Source: Rhodoplanes sp.
GTDB taxonomy: Bacteria; Pseudomonadota; Alphaproteobacteria; Rhizobiales; Xanthobacteraceae
Direction of reading: 5' to 3'
Assembly: GCF_013377085.1 (NCBI RefSeq)
Contig: NZ_JACAAX010000009.1
Span: 62,001-126,000 of the forward strand
DNA length: 64,000 nt
The notes beneath the pieces were generated by a model. That model was not told the origin of the DNA, ran no database searches, and saw only the letters and a list, made by a program, of their open reading frames with translations. The translations under genes and the position numbers were made by a program. Below are positions 1 through 7,304 of the stretch, one piece after another (positions within the stretch are counted from its first letter, which is position 1; the number at the start of each line of letters is the position of its first letter).

Positions 1-2
1 CC

Positions 3-1529
3 ATCGAGGAGATGGAGACCACCAACGAGGAGCTGCAGGCGACCAACGAAGAGCTGATGTCGACCAACGAGGAGCTGCAGTCCACCAACGAGGAGCTCAA
101 CTCGGTCAACGAGGAGCTTCTCACGGTGAGCGCCGAGCACCAGCGCAAGATCGACGAGCTGGTCGAGGTCACGCTCGACATGAATCACCTGCTCAAGAGC
201 ACCGACATCGGCGTCATCTATCTCGATCACGATCTGCGGGTGCGGCGCCTCACGCCGGCGATCGCCGACACGTTCAATCTGCTCGAGCAGGACATCGGGC
301 GGCCGATCGAGCACATCACGGCGCGCTTCCACCAGCCGGAGCTGTTCTCGTGGATCAAGGATGTGCTGGCGGGCGGGCCGGCCTGCGAGCACGAGATCAG
401 CACATCGGACCGGGCCTTTCTGCTTCGCATCCTGCCGTATCAGCTCGGCGGCGAGACGGCGGGGGTCGTCATCGCGCTGATCGACATCACCCGGCGCAAA
501 AACGCCGAGATTCAGCTCCGCGCCAGCGAGACGCGCCTGAGCACGATCGTGGAGACGGCCGTCGACGCAATCGTGGTCGTCGACGAGAGGGGGATCGTGC
601 AGTCGTTCAACACCTCGGCCGAGCGCATCTTCGGATACGCCGCCGCCGAGGCGATCGGCAGCAATGTGAGCATTCTCATGCCCAAGGCGCTCGGACGTGC
701 GCACGACGACTACATCTCGGCCTATCTCAGGACCGGCGTCGGGAAGGTCATCGGCACCGGACGGGAGGTCGAAGGCCGCCGCAAGGACGGCGCGCTGGTG
801 CATCTCGATCTCGCGCTCACCGAATGGTCGGTCGAGGGCCGACGCTACTTCACCGGCATCATGCGCGACATCACCGGACGCAAGGAGCGCGAGCAGCACA
901 TCCGGCTGATCATGCGGGAGCTGTCGCATCGCACCAAGAACGTGCTGTCCGTGGTGCAGGCGATGGCGTGGCAGACCTCGCGCACGACCTCCGACTCCGA
1001 GGGGTTCCAGGAGCGGCTGTCGCGGCGCATCGACGGGCTGGGGCGGTCCATCGACCTGCTGGTCAGGCGGGAATGGGAGGGCGTCGATCTGGAGGAGCTG
1101 GTGCGCGACCAGCTCTCGCCGTTCTTCGACGACGCCGGCTCCCATCTGGTGCTGACCGGGCCGCCGCTGACGCTGAAGCCGAACGGGGCGCAGGATCTTG
1201 GTCTCGTCCTGCACGAGCTCGCGACCAACGCCTCCAAGTACGGCTCCCTGTCGGTGCCGACCGGCCGCGTGGTCGTGGGCTGGACGGTCACCGCCGCGCC
1301 GGTCGCGCTCTTTCAGATGAGCTGGCGCGAGGAGGGCGGCCCCCGCATCGCCGTGCCGACACATGCGGGCTTCGGCGGCACGGTGATCAAGGACATGCTG
1401 GCGAAGGCCCACAAGGCCGTCGTCGGCATGGACTTCCCGCCGGAGGGCCTGGTGTGGCGGCTGGAGCTGGAGGCGCACCGGATCGTCCGCGACGTCCCCG
1501 AGCCGGAGCAGAGGACGGCCCGACCATGA
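3..1529 (+). CDS. CheB/CheR-type PAS-HWE sensor histidine kinase, 3' part (truncated by window edge)
   Basis: The reading frame is open to the left edge, so only the C-terminal ~508 residues are present. The visible part opens with a coiled coil of repeated TNEEL heptads (residues ~1-50), the linker usually found after the CheB methylesterase and CheR methyltransferase domains of large alphaproteobacterial fusions. Two PAS domains follow (~55-165 and ~172-290, each ending in a DIT..RK/GRK motif). A HWE/HisKA_2 kinase follows: phospho-acceptor His in ELSHRTKN at ~309, a WE motif shortly after, an N box [11 protein letters not shown] and a G box with GFGG. It should autophosphorylate in response to a PAS-sensed cue and pass phosphate to the response regulator whose ATG overlaps its stop. 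The missing CheB/CheR half is inferred from the TNEEL linker, not seen. Confidence 0.9.
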   Translation: MEEMETTNEELQATNEELMSTNEELQSTNEELNSVNEELLTVSAEHQRKIDELVEVTLDMNHLLKSTDIGVIYLDHDLRVRRLTPAIADTFNLLEQDIGRPIEHITARFHQPELFSWIKDVLAGGPACEHEISTSDRAFLLRILPYQLGGETAGVVIALIDITRRKNAEIQLRASETRLSTIVETAVDAIVVVDERGIVQSFNTSAERIFGYAAAEAIGSNVSILMPKALGRAHDDYISAYLRTGVGKVIGTGREVEGRRKDGALVHLDLALTEWSVEGRRYFTGIMRDITGRKEREQHIRLIMRELSHRTKNVLSVVQAMAWQTSRTTSDSEGFQERLSRRIDGLGRSIDLLVRREWEGVDLEELVRDQLSPFFDDAGSHLVLTGPPLTLKPNGAQDLGLVLHELATNASKYGSLSVPTGRVVVGWTVTAAPVALFQMSWREEGGPRIAVPTHAGFGGTVIKDMLAKAHKAVVGMDFPPEGLVWRLELEAHRIVRDVPEPEQRTARP

Positions 1530-1903
1530 ACGACGACGCATTGCAGGGATTCCGCATCCTCATCGTCGAGGACAATGCGTTGCTCGCCCTGACGGTCGAC
1601 AGCATCCTGCGCAGCGCCGGCGCCGACGTGGTCGGACCGGTCGGCCTGCTCGACGAGGCCGAGCAGCTCGCCGCGTCCGAGCCGATCACGGCCGCGCTCC
1701 TCGACATAAAGCTCAACGACGACGAGGTCTGGCCGGTCGCCAGGATTCTCGCCGTGCGCCGCATCCCGTTCGTCTTCTGCTCGGGCCATTTCGACCGCGG
1801 CAGCCTGCCGGCCGAGTGGGACGGCTGTCCGATCCTCGCCAAGCCGGCCCGCGCCCGCCAGATGATCGACGCGCTCGCCGCGGCGATCCGGGGTACGGGC
1901 TGA
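1526..1903 (+). CDS. Single-domain response regulator receiver protein
   Basis: A 125-residue stand-alone receiver domain. The acidic pair is in LIVEDN, the probable phospho-acceptor Asp is in LLDIKLND (~62), and the conserved Lys is in LAKPA near the end. No output domain is present, as is usual for partners of HWE kinases. The ATG overlaps the TGA of the kinase (ATGA), so the two are translationally coupled and almost certainly cognate. Its output target cannot be read from the sequence. In relatives such small regulators act in general stress or light/redox signalling, which is only an inference here. Confidence 0.88.
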   Translation: MNDDALQGFRILIVEDNALLALTVDSILRSAGADVVGPVGLLDEAEQLAASEPITAALLDIKLNDDEVWPVARILAVRRIPFVFCSGHFDRGSLPAEWDGCPILAKPARARQMIDALAAAIRGTG

Positions 1904-1942
1904 CCGGGCCCGGCATCATATCGACCTCCGGAAACTCCGACT

Positions 1943-2027
1943 CGTCGTGGCCGCGCTCGTCGCGGCCATCCACGTCTTGAACGTTGCGCCAACGAAAGAT
2001 CGTGGATGGCCGGGACACGCCCGGCTA
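1943..2027. repeat. Intergenic palindromic repeat, family A, copy 1
   Basis: About 85 bp. Its left arm (GTGG-CCGCGCTCGTCGCGG-CCATCCACGTC) is complementary to its right arm (CGTGGATGGCCGGGACACG). A better-preserved copy lies at 3831-3921. No ORF fits and it sits between converging genes. Confidence 0.75.
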
Positions 2028-2097
2028 GGACCAGAGATGTGAGTCGGCGCGAATGAATGCCGGTCTTATGCCGCGCTTCGTTGGCTTCGACCTGCAT

Positions 2098-2190
2098 CGT
2101 CATTGCCGGGCTCGACCCGGCAATCCATCGAGCTTCGAAAGATGCCTTTTCTAAGCGATCGATACGCGGGTCGAGGCCGCGCATGACGAG
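2098..2190. repeat. Intergenic palindromic repeat, family B
   Basis: About 93 bp starting CGTCATTGCCGGGCTCGACC and ending in GCATGACGAG, so the ends are inverted. The inner part holds a second weak inverted repeat around GATCGATACGCGGGTCGA. With the family A copy it fills the 309-bp space between the response regulator and cynS, where no gene is seen. Confidence 0.65.
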
Positions 2191-2212
2191 TCGAAGCTTC
2201 TGAATGCCGGCC

Positions 2213-2701
2213 TCACTCCTCCTTGAAGCCGTAGGCCGGGACGTTGCCGGAGGCGCCGTAGTACTTGTAGGGCAGGAACTTGCCCGACATGGTGATCTTG
2301 ACGCGGTCGCCCTTGGGATCGGGCAGGCGCTCCATCTGCATGTCGAAGTCGATCGCCGACATGATGCCGTCGCCGAACTCCTCCTCGATCAGCGCCTTCC
2401 AGGCCGGGCCGTTGACCATCACCAGCTCGTAGAAGCGGTAGATCAGCGGGTCGGTCGGCGGCATCACGACGTCGGCGCCGCGCATCGGCACCTCGTTGAG
2501 CATCGCGGTCTCGGCGTTGGACAGGCCGAACAGCTCGCCGGCCTTGGCGGCCTGCGGCTTGGTCAGCTTCATCTGGCCCAGGATGGCGCCGACGATCAGC
2601 ACCGGCGAGTAGCCGCCGATGGCGTCGCAGATGTGCTTCCAGGTCCAGCCCTTCTCGCGCTTGATGTCGAGCAGCTTCTCGGTGAGGTCGGCACGGATCA
2701 T
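2213..2701 (-). CDS. cynS: Cyanate hydratase (cyanase)
   Basis: Cytoplasmic decameric enzyme that converts cyanate and bicarbonate to ammonia and CO2. The product is 162 residues (the E. coli enzyme is 156). The three catalytic residues can be placed with the right spacing: Arg89 and Glu92 in IYRFYE and Ser115 in GIMSAIDF. The N-terminal DNA-binding-like helical part (LTEKLLDIKREKGWTW) is also clear. The frame is open 24 codons further upstream, but the ATG at 2701 has GGAGAC just before it and gives the family's usual N terminus. It is the last gene of the transporter operon and is separated from the ATPase gene by a palindromic repeat. It suggests that cyanate is at least one substrate of the transporter. 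Confidence 0.95.
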   Translation of the reverse strand: MIRADLTEKLLDIKREKGWTWKHICDAIGGYSPVLIVGAILGQMKLTKPQAAKAGELFGLSNAETAMLNEVPMRGADVVMPPTDPLIYRFYELVMVNGPAWKALIEEEFGDGIMSAIDFDMQMERLPDPKGDRVKITMSGKFLPYKYYGASGNVPAYGFKEE

Positions 2702-2768
2702 GATGGGTCTCCTTCGGTCTATGTCGATGCAGATGTTCTTCGAGCGAATGCGCAGATGAACTCGTTCG

Positions 2769-2871
2769 GTCATTCCGGGGCGCGGGCGTCAGCCCGCGAG
2801 GCCGGAATCCATGACCCCAGTCCGCGGATATGGATTCCGGGCTCGCCGCTGCGCGGCGCCCCGGAATGACA
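2769..2871. repeat. Intergenic palindromic repeat, family C, copy 1
   Basis: About 103 bp framed by GTCATTCCGGGGCGC and GCGCCCCGGAATGAC, with two inner stems. It lies between the ABC ATPase gene and cynS, inside the operon. Other copies are at 9235, 38491, 40523 and 60467. Confidence 0.85.
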
Positions 2872-2892
2872 GAGCGGAGAAGCCCGGCCTCA

Positions 2893-3810
2893 TCACGCTT
2901 CCTTCACGCGCGAGCCCGGCCATGACGGCGTGAGGGTGTCGCCGCCCAGCACCACGGGCTCGGGCGCGCCGGGGCGCACGACCGGAACGGCGCGGCGGTT
3001 CAGCGCGGCCTTGTCGGCATCGGAAAAGCTCCGGCTGCGCGTCACCAGAAAATCCACCACGTGATTGCGCACCGCGTAATAGAGCGGGTGCTTGTGCACG
3101 TCGTTGCGGGCGCGGTCGACCGGCAGCGGGTTCTCGACGATCTCGGCCATCACGGCCTGCGGCCCGTTGGTCATCAGCACGATGCGGTCGGCCAGATAGA
3201 TCGCCTCGTCGACGTCGTGGGTGATCATCAGCACGGTCTGGCCGGTCTCGCGGCAGATGCGGCGCACCTCGTCCTGCAGCGTCCCGCGGGTGAGCGCGTC
3301 GAGCGCCGAGAACGGCTCGTCCATCAGCAGAATCTTCGGCTCGATCGACAGCGCCCGGGCGATGCCGACGCGCTGCTTCATGCCGCCGGAGAGCTCGGCC
3401 GGCCGTTTTCGCTCGGCGCCCGACAGCCCGACCAGGGCGATGAATTTCCGGGCGTGCTCCTCGACCTCGACGCGCGACCAGCGCCGCCATCTCGACGACA
3501 CCGCGTAGGCGACATTGCCCATCACGGTGAGCCAGGGCAGCAGCGCGTGGCTCTGGAAGATCACGGCGCGGTCGAGGCTCGGGCCCTCGATCGCCTGGTT
3601 GTCGACGATGACGACGCCCTCGCTCGGCCGGTCGAGCCCGGCCAGCACGTTGAGCACCGTGGTCTTGCCGCAGCCGGAATGACCGATGATGCAGGTGAAG
3701 GCGCCGCGCTCCATCGGCAGCCACAGATCCTCGAACACCGTGGTGGCGCCGCCGCCCGCCGCCGGGAAGCGCTTCGAAATGCCTTCGATCGAGATGAAGC
3801 TTTGGGTCAT
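2893..3810 (-). CDS. Nitrate/cyanate-type ABC transporter, ATP-binding protein
   Basis: 305 residues, an ABC ATPase of the nitrate/sulfonate/taurine class that powers the permease next to it. Walker A is GHSGCGKTT, the signature LSGGMKQRVGIARA, Walker B ILLMDEPFSALD and the switch His is in MITHDVDEA. The start at 3810 (MTQSFISIEG) fits the family. Upstream in-frame sequence is only translated palindromic repeat. Context (permease and binding protein upstream, cynS downstream) makes it the CynD/NrtD-type subunit. Sequence alone does not separate nitrate, nitrite and cyanate specificity. Confidence 0.93.
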   Translation of the reverse strand: MTQSFISIEGISKRFPAAGGGATTVFEDLWLPMERGAFTCIIGHSGCGKTTVLNVLAGLDRPSEGVVIVDNQAIEGPSLDRAVIFQSHALLPWLTVMGNVAYAVSSRWRRWSRVEVEEHARKFIALVGLSGAERKRPAELSGGMKQRVGIARALSIEPKILLMDEPFSALDALTRGTLQDEVRRICRETGQTVLMITHDVDEAIYLADRIVLMTNGPQAVMAEIVENPLPVDRARNDVHKHPLYYAVRNHVVDFLVTRSRSFSDADKAALNRRAVPVVRPGAPEPVVLGGDTLTPSWPGSRVKEA

Positions 3811-3830
3811 GGCCCGGCCACGTTCTCTGC

Positions 3831-3921
3831 CGTCATGCCCGCGCTCGTCGCGGGCATCCACGTCTTGCTGCGGGTGCCGAAAGGAAGGCGTGGATGGCCG
3901 GGACAAGCCCGGCCATGACGA
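3831..3921. repeat. Intergenic palindromic repeat, family A, copy 2
   Basis: About 91 bp bounded by CGTCATGCCCGCGCTCGTCG and GCCCGGCCATGACGA. It fills the gap between the permease and ATPase genes. Translated antisense it gives the spurious N-terminal extension of the ATPase frame. Confidence 0.85.
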
Positions 3922-3955
3922 GCAACAGACGAATGGCTGAGTAGCCTCATCCCCA

Positions 3956-4795
3956 TCACTCCGGGAACGTGACGGCGCGGGTCGCGCGGGCGAGGAGCTG
4001 GTCCAAAATCATGCCGACCACGCCGATGACCAGGATGGCGGTGATGACGTTGGTGATGGAGAGGTTGTTCCACTCGTTCCAGACGAAGTAGCCGATGCCG
4101 GTGCCGCCGACCAGCATCTCGGCGGCGACGATGACCAGCCAGGCGATGCCGATCGAGATGCGCATGCCGGTCAGAATCGTCGGCGCGGCGGCCGGCAGCA
4201 GCACGGTGAAGATGCGGCGCAGCGTGCCGACCTCGAGCGTGCGGGCGACGTTGATCCATTCGCGCCGCACCGAGGCGATGCCGAACGCCGTGTTCACCAG
4301 CATGGGCCACAGCGAGCAGATGAAGATGACGAAGATGGCGGAGATGCCCGAATCCTTGATGGTGTAGAGCGCGAGCGGCATCCAGGCGAGCGGCGAGATC
4401 GGTTTCAGAATCTGGATGAACGGGTCGAGCGCCTTGCTCATCAAGGGCGACATGCCGATCATCACGCCGAGCGGGATCGCCACCAGCACGGCGAGCAGAT
4501 AGCCGAGGCCGACGCGGGCGATCGACCAGCCGAGCTGGATGCCGAGCCCCTTGTCGTTGGTGCCGCGGTCGTAGAACGGATCTTTCAGATGGCCCCACAG
4601 CGTCTGCGCGACGTCGAGCGGCCCCGGCATCGCCGACTTGCCCTGCGTCGCCGTGGCGCCCATCAGCTTGGCGTATTCCGGATCCATCGCGACGGTCGCG
4701 CCCGCGCCGCGCGTCGCCAGATGCCACGCCAGCACGAAGGCGGCGAAGAAAAGCAGCGACACGACGGCGGCGCGAAGCGTGAGGGAGCGGGTCAT
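3956..4795 (-). CDS. Nitrate/cyanate-type ABC transporter, permease
   Basis: 279 residues with about six membrane segments (first at residues ~8-26) and the binding-protein-dependent permease loop that contacts the ATPase (around EVGTLRRIFTVLLPAAAP). It closely resembles NrtB/CynB permeases: PLAWMPLALYTIKDSG and the SLWPMLVNTAFG stretch are typical. It forms the channel of the importer with the periplasmic protein encoded upstream and the ATPase encoded downstream. Confidence 0.93.
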   Translation of the reverse strand: MTRSLTLRAAVVSLLFFAAFVLAWHLATRGAGATVAMDPEYAKLMGATATQGKSAMPGPLDVAQTLWGHLKDPFYDRGTNDKGLGIQLGWSIARVGLGYLLAVLVAIPLGVMIGMSPLMSKALDPFIQILKPISPLAWMPLALYTIKDSGISAIFVIFICSLWPMLVNTAFGIASVRREWINVARTLEVGTLRRIFTVLLPAAAPTILTGMRISIGIAWLVIVAAEMLVGGTGIGYFVWNEWNNLSITNVITAILVIGVVGMILDQLLARATRAVTFPE

Positions 4796-4842
4796 GGGGC
4801 GTCGTTTCTTGCGATTCGATGCGACAGCGGCTCGGGTGGATC

Positions 4843-4980
4843 ACCCTCCCCTGGAGGGGGAGGGTCGAGCGCGTGCGAAGCGCGCGATCGGGGTGGGGTG
4901 AAGCCCAGAAGACCGGCTTCGCTGATCGCCCCCTCCCGCCGAGCTTTGCTCGGCGACCTCCCCCCTCCAGGGGGAGGTGA
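4843..4980. repeat. Intergenic inverted repeat, family D (CCTCCCC type), copy 1
   Basis: About 138 bp with arms CACCCTCCCCTGGAGGGGG at the left and CCCCCCTCCAGGGGGAGGTG at the right. It lies between the binding-protein and permease genes. No ORF. Confidence 0.8.
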
Positions 4981-4991
4981 AGACAGGCGGC

Positions 4992-6395
4992 TCAGCTCCG
5001 CTTGATGGCGAAGCTGGCGACGTACTCGTCCGGCTTGGCCGGATCGAAGGTCTTGCCCATCACCGAGAAGCTTTTCGTCGTCGCGGTCGGCGGCGTCAGG
5101 CCGACCTCCTTCATCAGCCGGGCCGTGTCGGTGGCGAGAAAAACCTGGTCGGCGATCGCCTTGTAGTCGACCTCGCCCTTGATCTGGCCCCAGCGCTTCA
5201 TCTGGGTGAGGATCCACACCGCGAAGGACGACCACGGGAATGGATCGAAGGCGATGCGGTCCGGCACCTTCTGCACGTTGCCGAGCCCGTCCGCGAACGT
5301 GCCGGTCAGGACCTGCTCGACCACCGTGACAGGCTGGTTGAGATAGTTGGCGGGCGCGATCGCCTCGGCGATCGCCTTGCGGTTCTCCGCCTTGGTGGCG
5401 TAGGCGGTGGCGTCGATGATCGCCTTGAGGAGCGCCGCATAGGTGTTGGGCGCCGTGGTAACGAACTCCTTCGAGGCGGCGAACACGCAGCACGGATGGC
5501 CGTCCCACAGCTCCTTGGACAGCATGTGGATGAAGCCGACGCCGTCATAGACGGCGCGCTGATTGACCGGGTCGGGGGCCAGGAAGCCGTCGATATTGTC
5601 GGCGCGCAGGTTCGCCACCATCTCGGGCGGCGGCACGGCGCGGATCTGGATGTCGGTGTCGGGATCGAGCCCATGCTCCGCCACGTAGTAGCGCAGCAGG
5701 TAATTGTGCATCGAGTAGTCGAACGGCACCGCGAACTTGAAGCCCTTCCACGACTTCGGGTCGCGCTTGTCCTTGTGCTTCATGGCCAGCGTGATGGCCT
5801 GGCCGTTGATGTTCTCCACGGCCGGCGCCGTGTAGGGGATCGGGCTGGCGCCGGCGCCCATGGTGATGGCCAGCGGCATCGGGGAGAGCATGTGGGCGGC
5901 GTCGTATTCCTTGTTGAGGGTCTTGTCGCGGATCACGGCCCAGCCGGCGGTCTTCACCACCTCGACGTTCAGGCCGTGCTTGGCATAGAAACCCATCGGA
6001 TGCGCCATGATGATGGGCGTCGCGCAGGTGATCGGGATGAAGCCGACCTTGAGGTCCTTCTTCTCCAGCGCGGCGCCTTGCGCGAAAATCTCGGTCGCGG
6101 TGCCGAGCGGGAAGATCTGCGACAGCGCGGCCAGCGCCGTCGAGGCGCCGACCGATTTCAGGAAGGCGCGGCGCGCGGCGTCCTGCGGGAACATCGCCCG
6201 CATCACGGCGGAGGCGACGACGCCCTGGTAGCGCTCCTCCTCGCTGGCGGTCGCCGTCGTGGCGGCCTGTTGCTGGAGCTGCAGGGTTTGCGCGTGGGCG
6301 GCGTGGTCGTGCTCGATCTGGCTCGCATGGCGGCCGCAGACACAGCCCGCGGTCAGCCGGCGGTCGCTCCGGAAGGGATCGTCGAACAGGGACAT
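4992..6395 (-). CDS. Nitrate/cyanate-type ABC transporter, substrate-binding protein
   Basis: 467 residues, NrtA/CynA-like. The N terminus carries a Cys-rich stretch (GCVCG at ~17-21) and then a twin-arginine-like signal, RRAFLKS followed by a hydrophobic run (~72-95), implying export in a folded state. The mature part begins near KKDLKVGFIPITCATP, the conserved opening of nitrate-binding proteins, and continues through DPVNQRAVYDG and WGQIKGEVDY. The start at 6395 has GGAGTG upstream. It is the first gene of the operon, 49 bp downstream of a sigma-54 promoter. The ligand could be nitrate, nitrite or cyanate. The cyanase downstream favours cyanate but does not prove it. Confidence 0.9.
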   Translation of the reverse strand: MSLFDDPFRSDRRLTAGCVCGRHASQIEHDHAAHAQTLQLQQQAATTATASEEERYQGVVASAVMRAMFPQDAARRAFLKSVGASTALAALSQIFPLGTATEIFAQGAALEKKDLKVGFIPITCATPIIMAHPMGFYAKHGLNVEVVKTAGWAVIRDKTLNKEYDAAHMLSPMPLAITMGAGASPIPYTAPAVENINGQAITLAMKHKDKRDPKSWKGFKFAVPFDYSMHNYLLRYYVAEHGLDPDTDIQIRAVPPPEMVANLRADNIDGFLAPDPVNQRAVYDGVGFIHMLSKELWDGHPCCVFAASKEFVTTAPNTYAALLKAIIDATAYATKAENRKAIAEAIAPANYLNQPVTVVEQVLTGTFADGLGNVQKVPDRIAFDPFPWSSFAVWILTQMKRWGQIKGEVDYKAIADQVFLATDTARLMKEVGLTPPTATTKSFSVMGKTFDPAKPDEYVASFAIKRS

Positions 6396-6443
6396 GGGGC
6401 ACTCCGTCTCGTCGCCGTGAGCCGGCGATGCGGAGCAGGAATT

Positions 6444-6460
6444 AGCAAGGCACGTGCCAG
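6444..6460 (-). promoter_or_regulatory. Sigma-54 (RpoN) promoter of the nrt/cyn operon
   Basis: On the minus strand CTGGCACG (-24, 6460-6453), then TGCC, then TTGCT (-12, 6448-6444). This matches the YTGGCACG-N4-TTGCW consensus at every position. Transcription should start near 6433 and give a leader of roughly 38 nt before the ATG at 6395. Confidence 0.88.
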
Positions 6461-6508
6461 CGATCGTCCGGCTTGTTCGCATTCCGGACGCCGGCAGCAT
6501 GTATGCAA

Positions 6509-6525
6509 TGCATAGAATTGGTGCA
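6509..6525. promoter_or_regulatory. Probable NtrC enhancer site
   Basis: TGCATAGAATTGGTGCA has the TGCACC-N5-GGTGCA architecture, with one perfect half-site (GGTGCA) and TGCA in the other. It lies about 50 bp upstream of the sigma-54 -24 element, a reasonable enhancer position. Together they predict induction under nitrogen limitation. Confidence 0.55.
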
Positions 6526-6881
6526 GCGTTGCTGCCTCGAGCGGCAGTTGGTTCGCTTCGGCTGGCGCGCTGTCGCTGCGTCCCGCGGGTGCGGACGTGC
6601 TGGCGTGGACGAGCGCCGTCGATACCCGCGCTGGTCGCAGCAACGAACCGAGAACGGAGTTCCTGCCGCTCGTTCCGTGCTTTGTTCACTTCGCAAAACC
6701 CCTTGCGCGGCCGCCTTGTGCGGGGGCAGGCCGCGGGTGGCGGCCGAGGCCGCCCAGGATACCGTCGGCCGGCCGGGCGCCCGCGGCCGCTCCGATATCC
6801 AGGCCGTCTGACCGTCCGGGGGGCCTAATCCCTCCGCAACAATGCGTACGTCGAATGGCGAAGTTTACCGATGCTACTCTG
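6526..6881. other. Intergenic region between the cyn operon and feoA, no gene seen
   Basis: GC-rich for most of its length, becoming AT-richer after ~6840. Short open frames here have no recognisable product. It should hold the remaining upstream control DNA of the divergent nrt/cyn and feo transcription units. Confidence 0.5.
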
Positions 6882-6892
6882 TAGAAATTCTA
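6882..6892. promoter_or_regulatory. Small perfect inverted repeat upstream of feoA, possible iron-responsive operator
   Basis: TAGAA-A-TTCTA lies in an AT-rich patch about 100 bp before the feoA start. Irr/ICE boxes of Hyphomicrobiales have TTTAGAA and TTCTAAA arms with a longer spacer, so the arms fit but the spacing does not. Functional assignment is a guess from context. Confidence 0.3.
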
Positions 6893-6993
6893 AGTTACTG
6901 AGTTGTTTTGCGTTTTTTCTTGACTCCGGCCCCCCCTTCCACGGCAAGATGAAACTCGTTCGCAAATGCGAAGATTTCGACCGAGGCGACTTC

Positions 6994-7281
6994 ATGTCCG
7001 ATCTGTTCTCCGAATTGTCGGCGTCGGTGTCCTCCCTGCCGCTCGGGCAGGCGCGGCGCGGCTTCTGCGGCCGCATCGATGCCATCGAGGTGAACGGATA
7101 TGGGGCGGGGCTGCCGGCCGGTGAGCTGGAGAGCCGGCTGGTCGAGCTCGGCTTCGTCGAGGGCGCCCGGGTCGAGATTCTCCACGAGGGCGCCTTCGGG
7201 CGCGACCCCATCGCCGTGCGGGTCAACGACGCGACCATCGCGCTGCGCCGCCGCGAGGCGATGGCGATCCTGGTGAGCTGA
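6994..7281 (+). CDS. feoA: Ferrous iron transport protein A
   Basis: 95 residues from the ATG at 6994 (MSDLFSEL). The C-terminal ~75 residues form the SH3-like FeoA fold: LESRLVELGFVEGARVEIL, GRDPIAVRV, then IALRRREAMAILV. It is a small cytoplasmic partner of FeoB. The frame is open to 6871, but the preferred start has GAGGCGA upstream and keeps the length near the family norm. The feoB start is 23 bp downstream of its stop, so the two form an operon. Confidence 0.88.
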   Translation: MSDLFSELSASVSSLPLGQARRGFCGRIDAIEVNGYGAGLPAGELESRLVELGFVEGARVEILHEGAFGRDPIAVRVNDATIALRRREAMAILVS

Positions 7282-7304
7282 CCGGGGCGAAAGCAGGCTC
7301 TGAC

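Noticed and set aside
2702-2773. 24-residue N-terminal extension of cyanase
   Set aside because: It comes before a better RBS (GGAGAC) at 2708 and makes the protein longer than the family.
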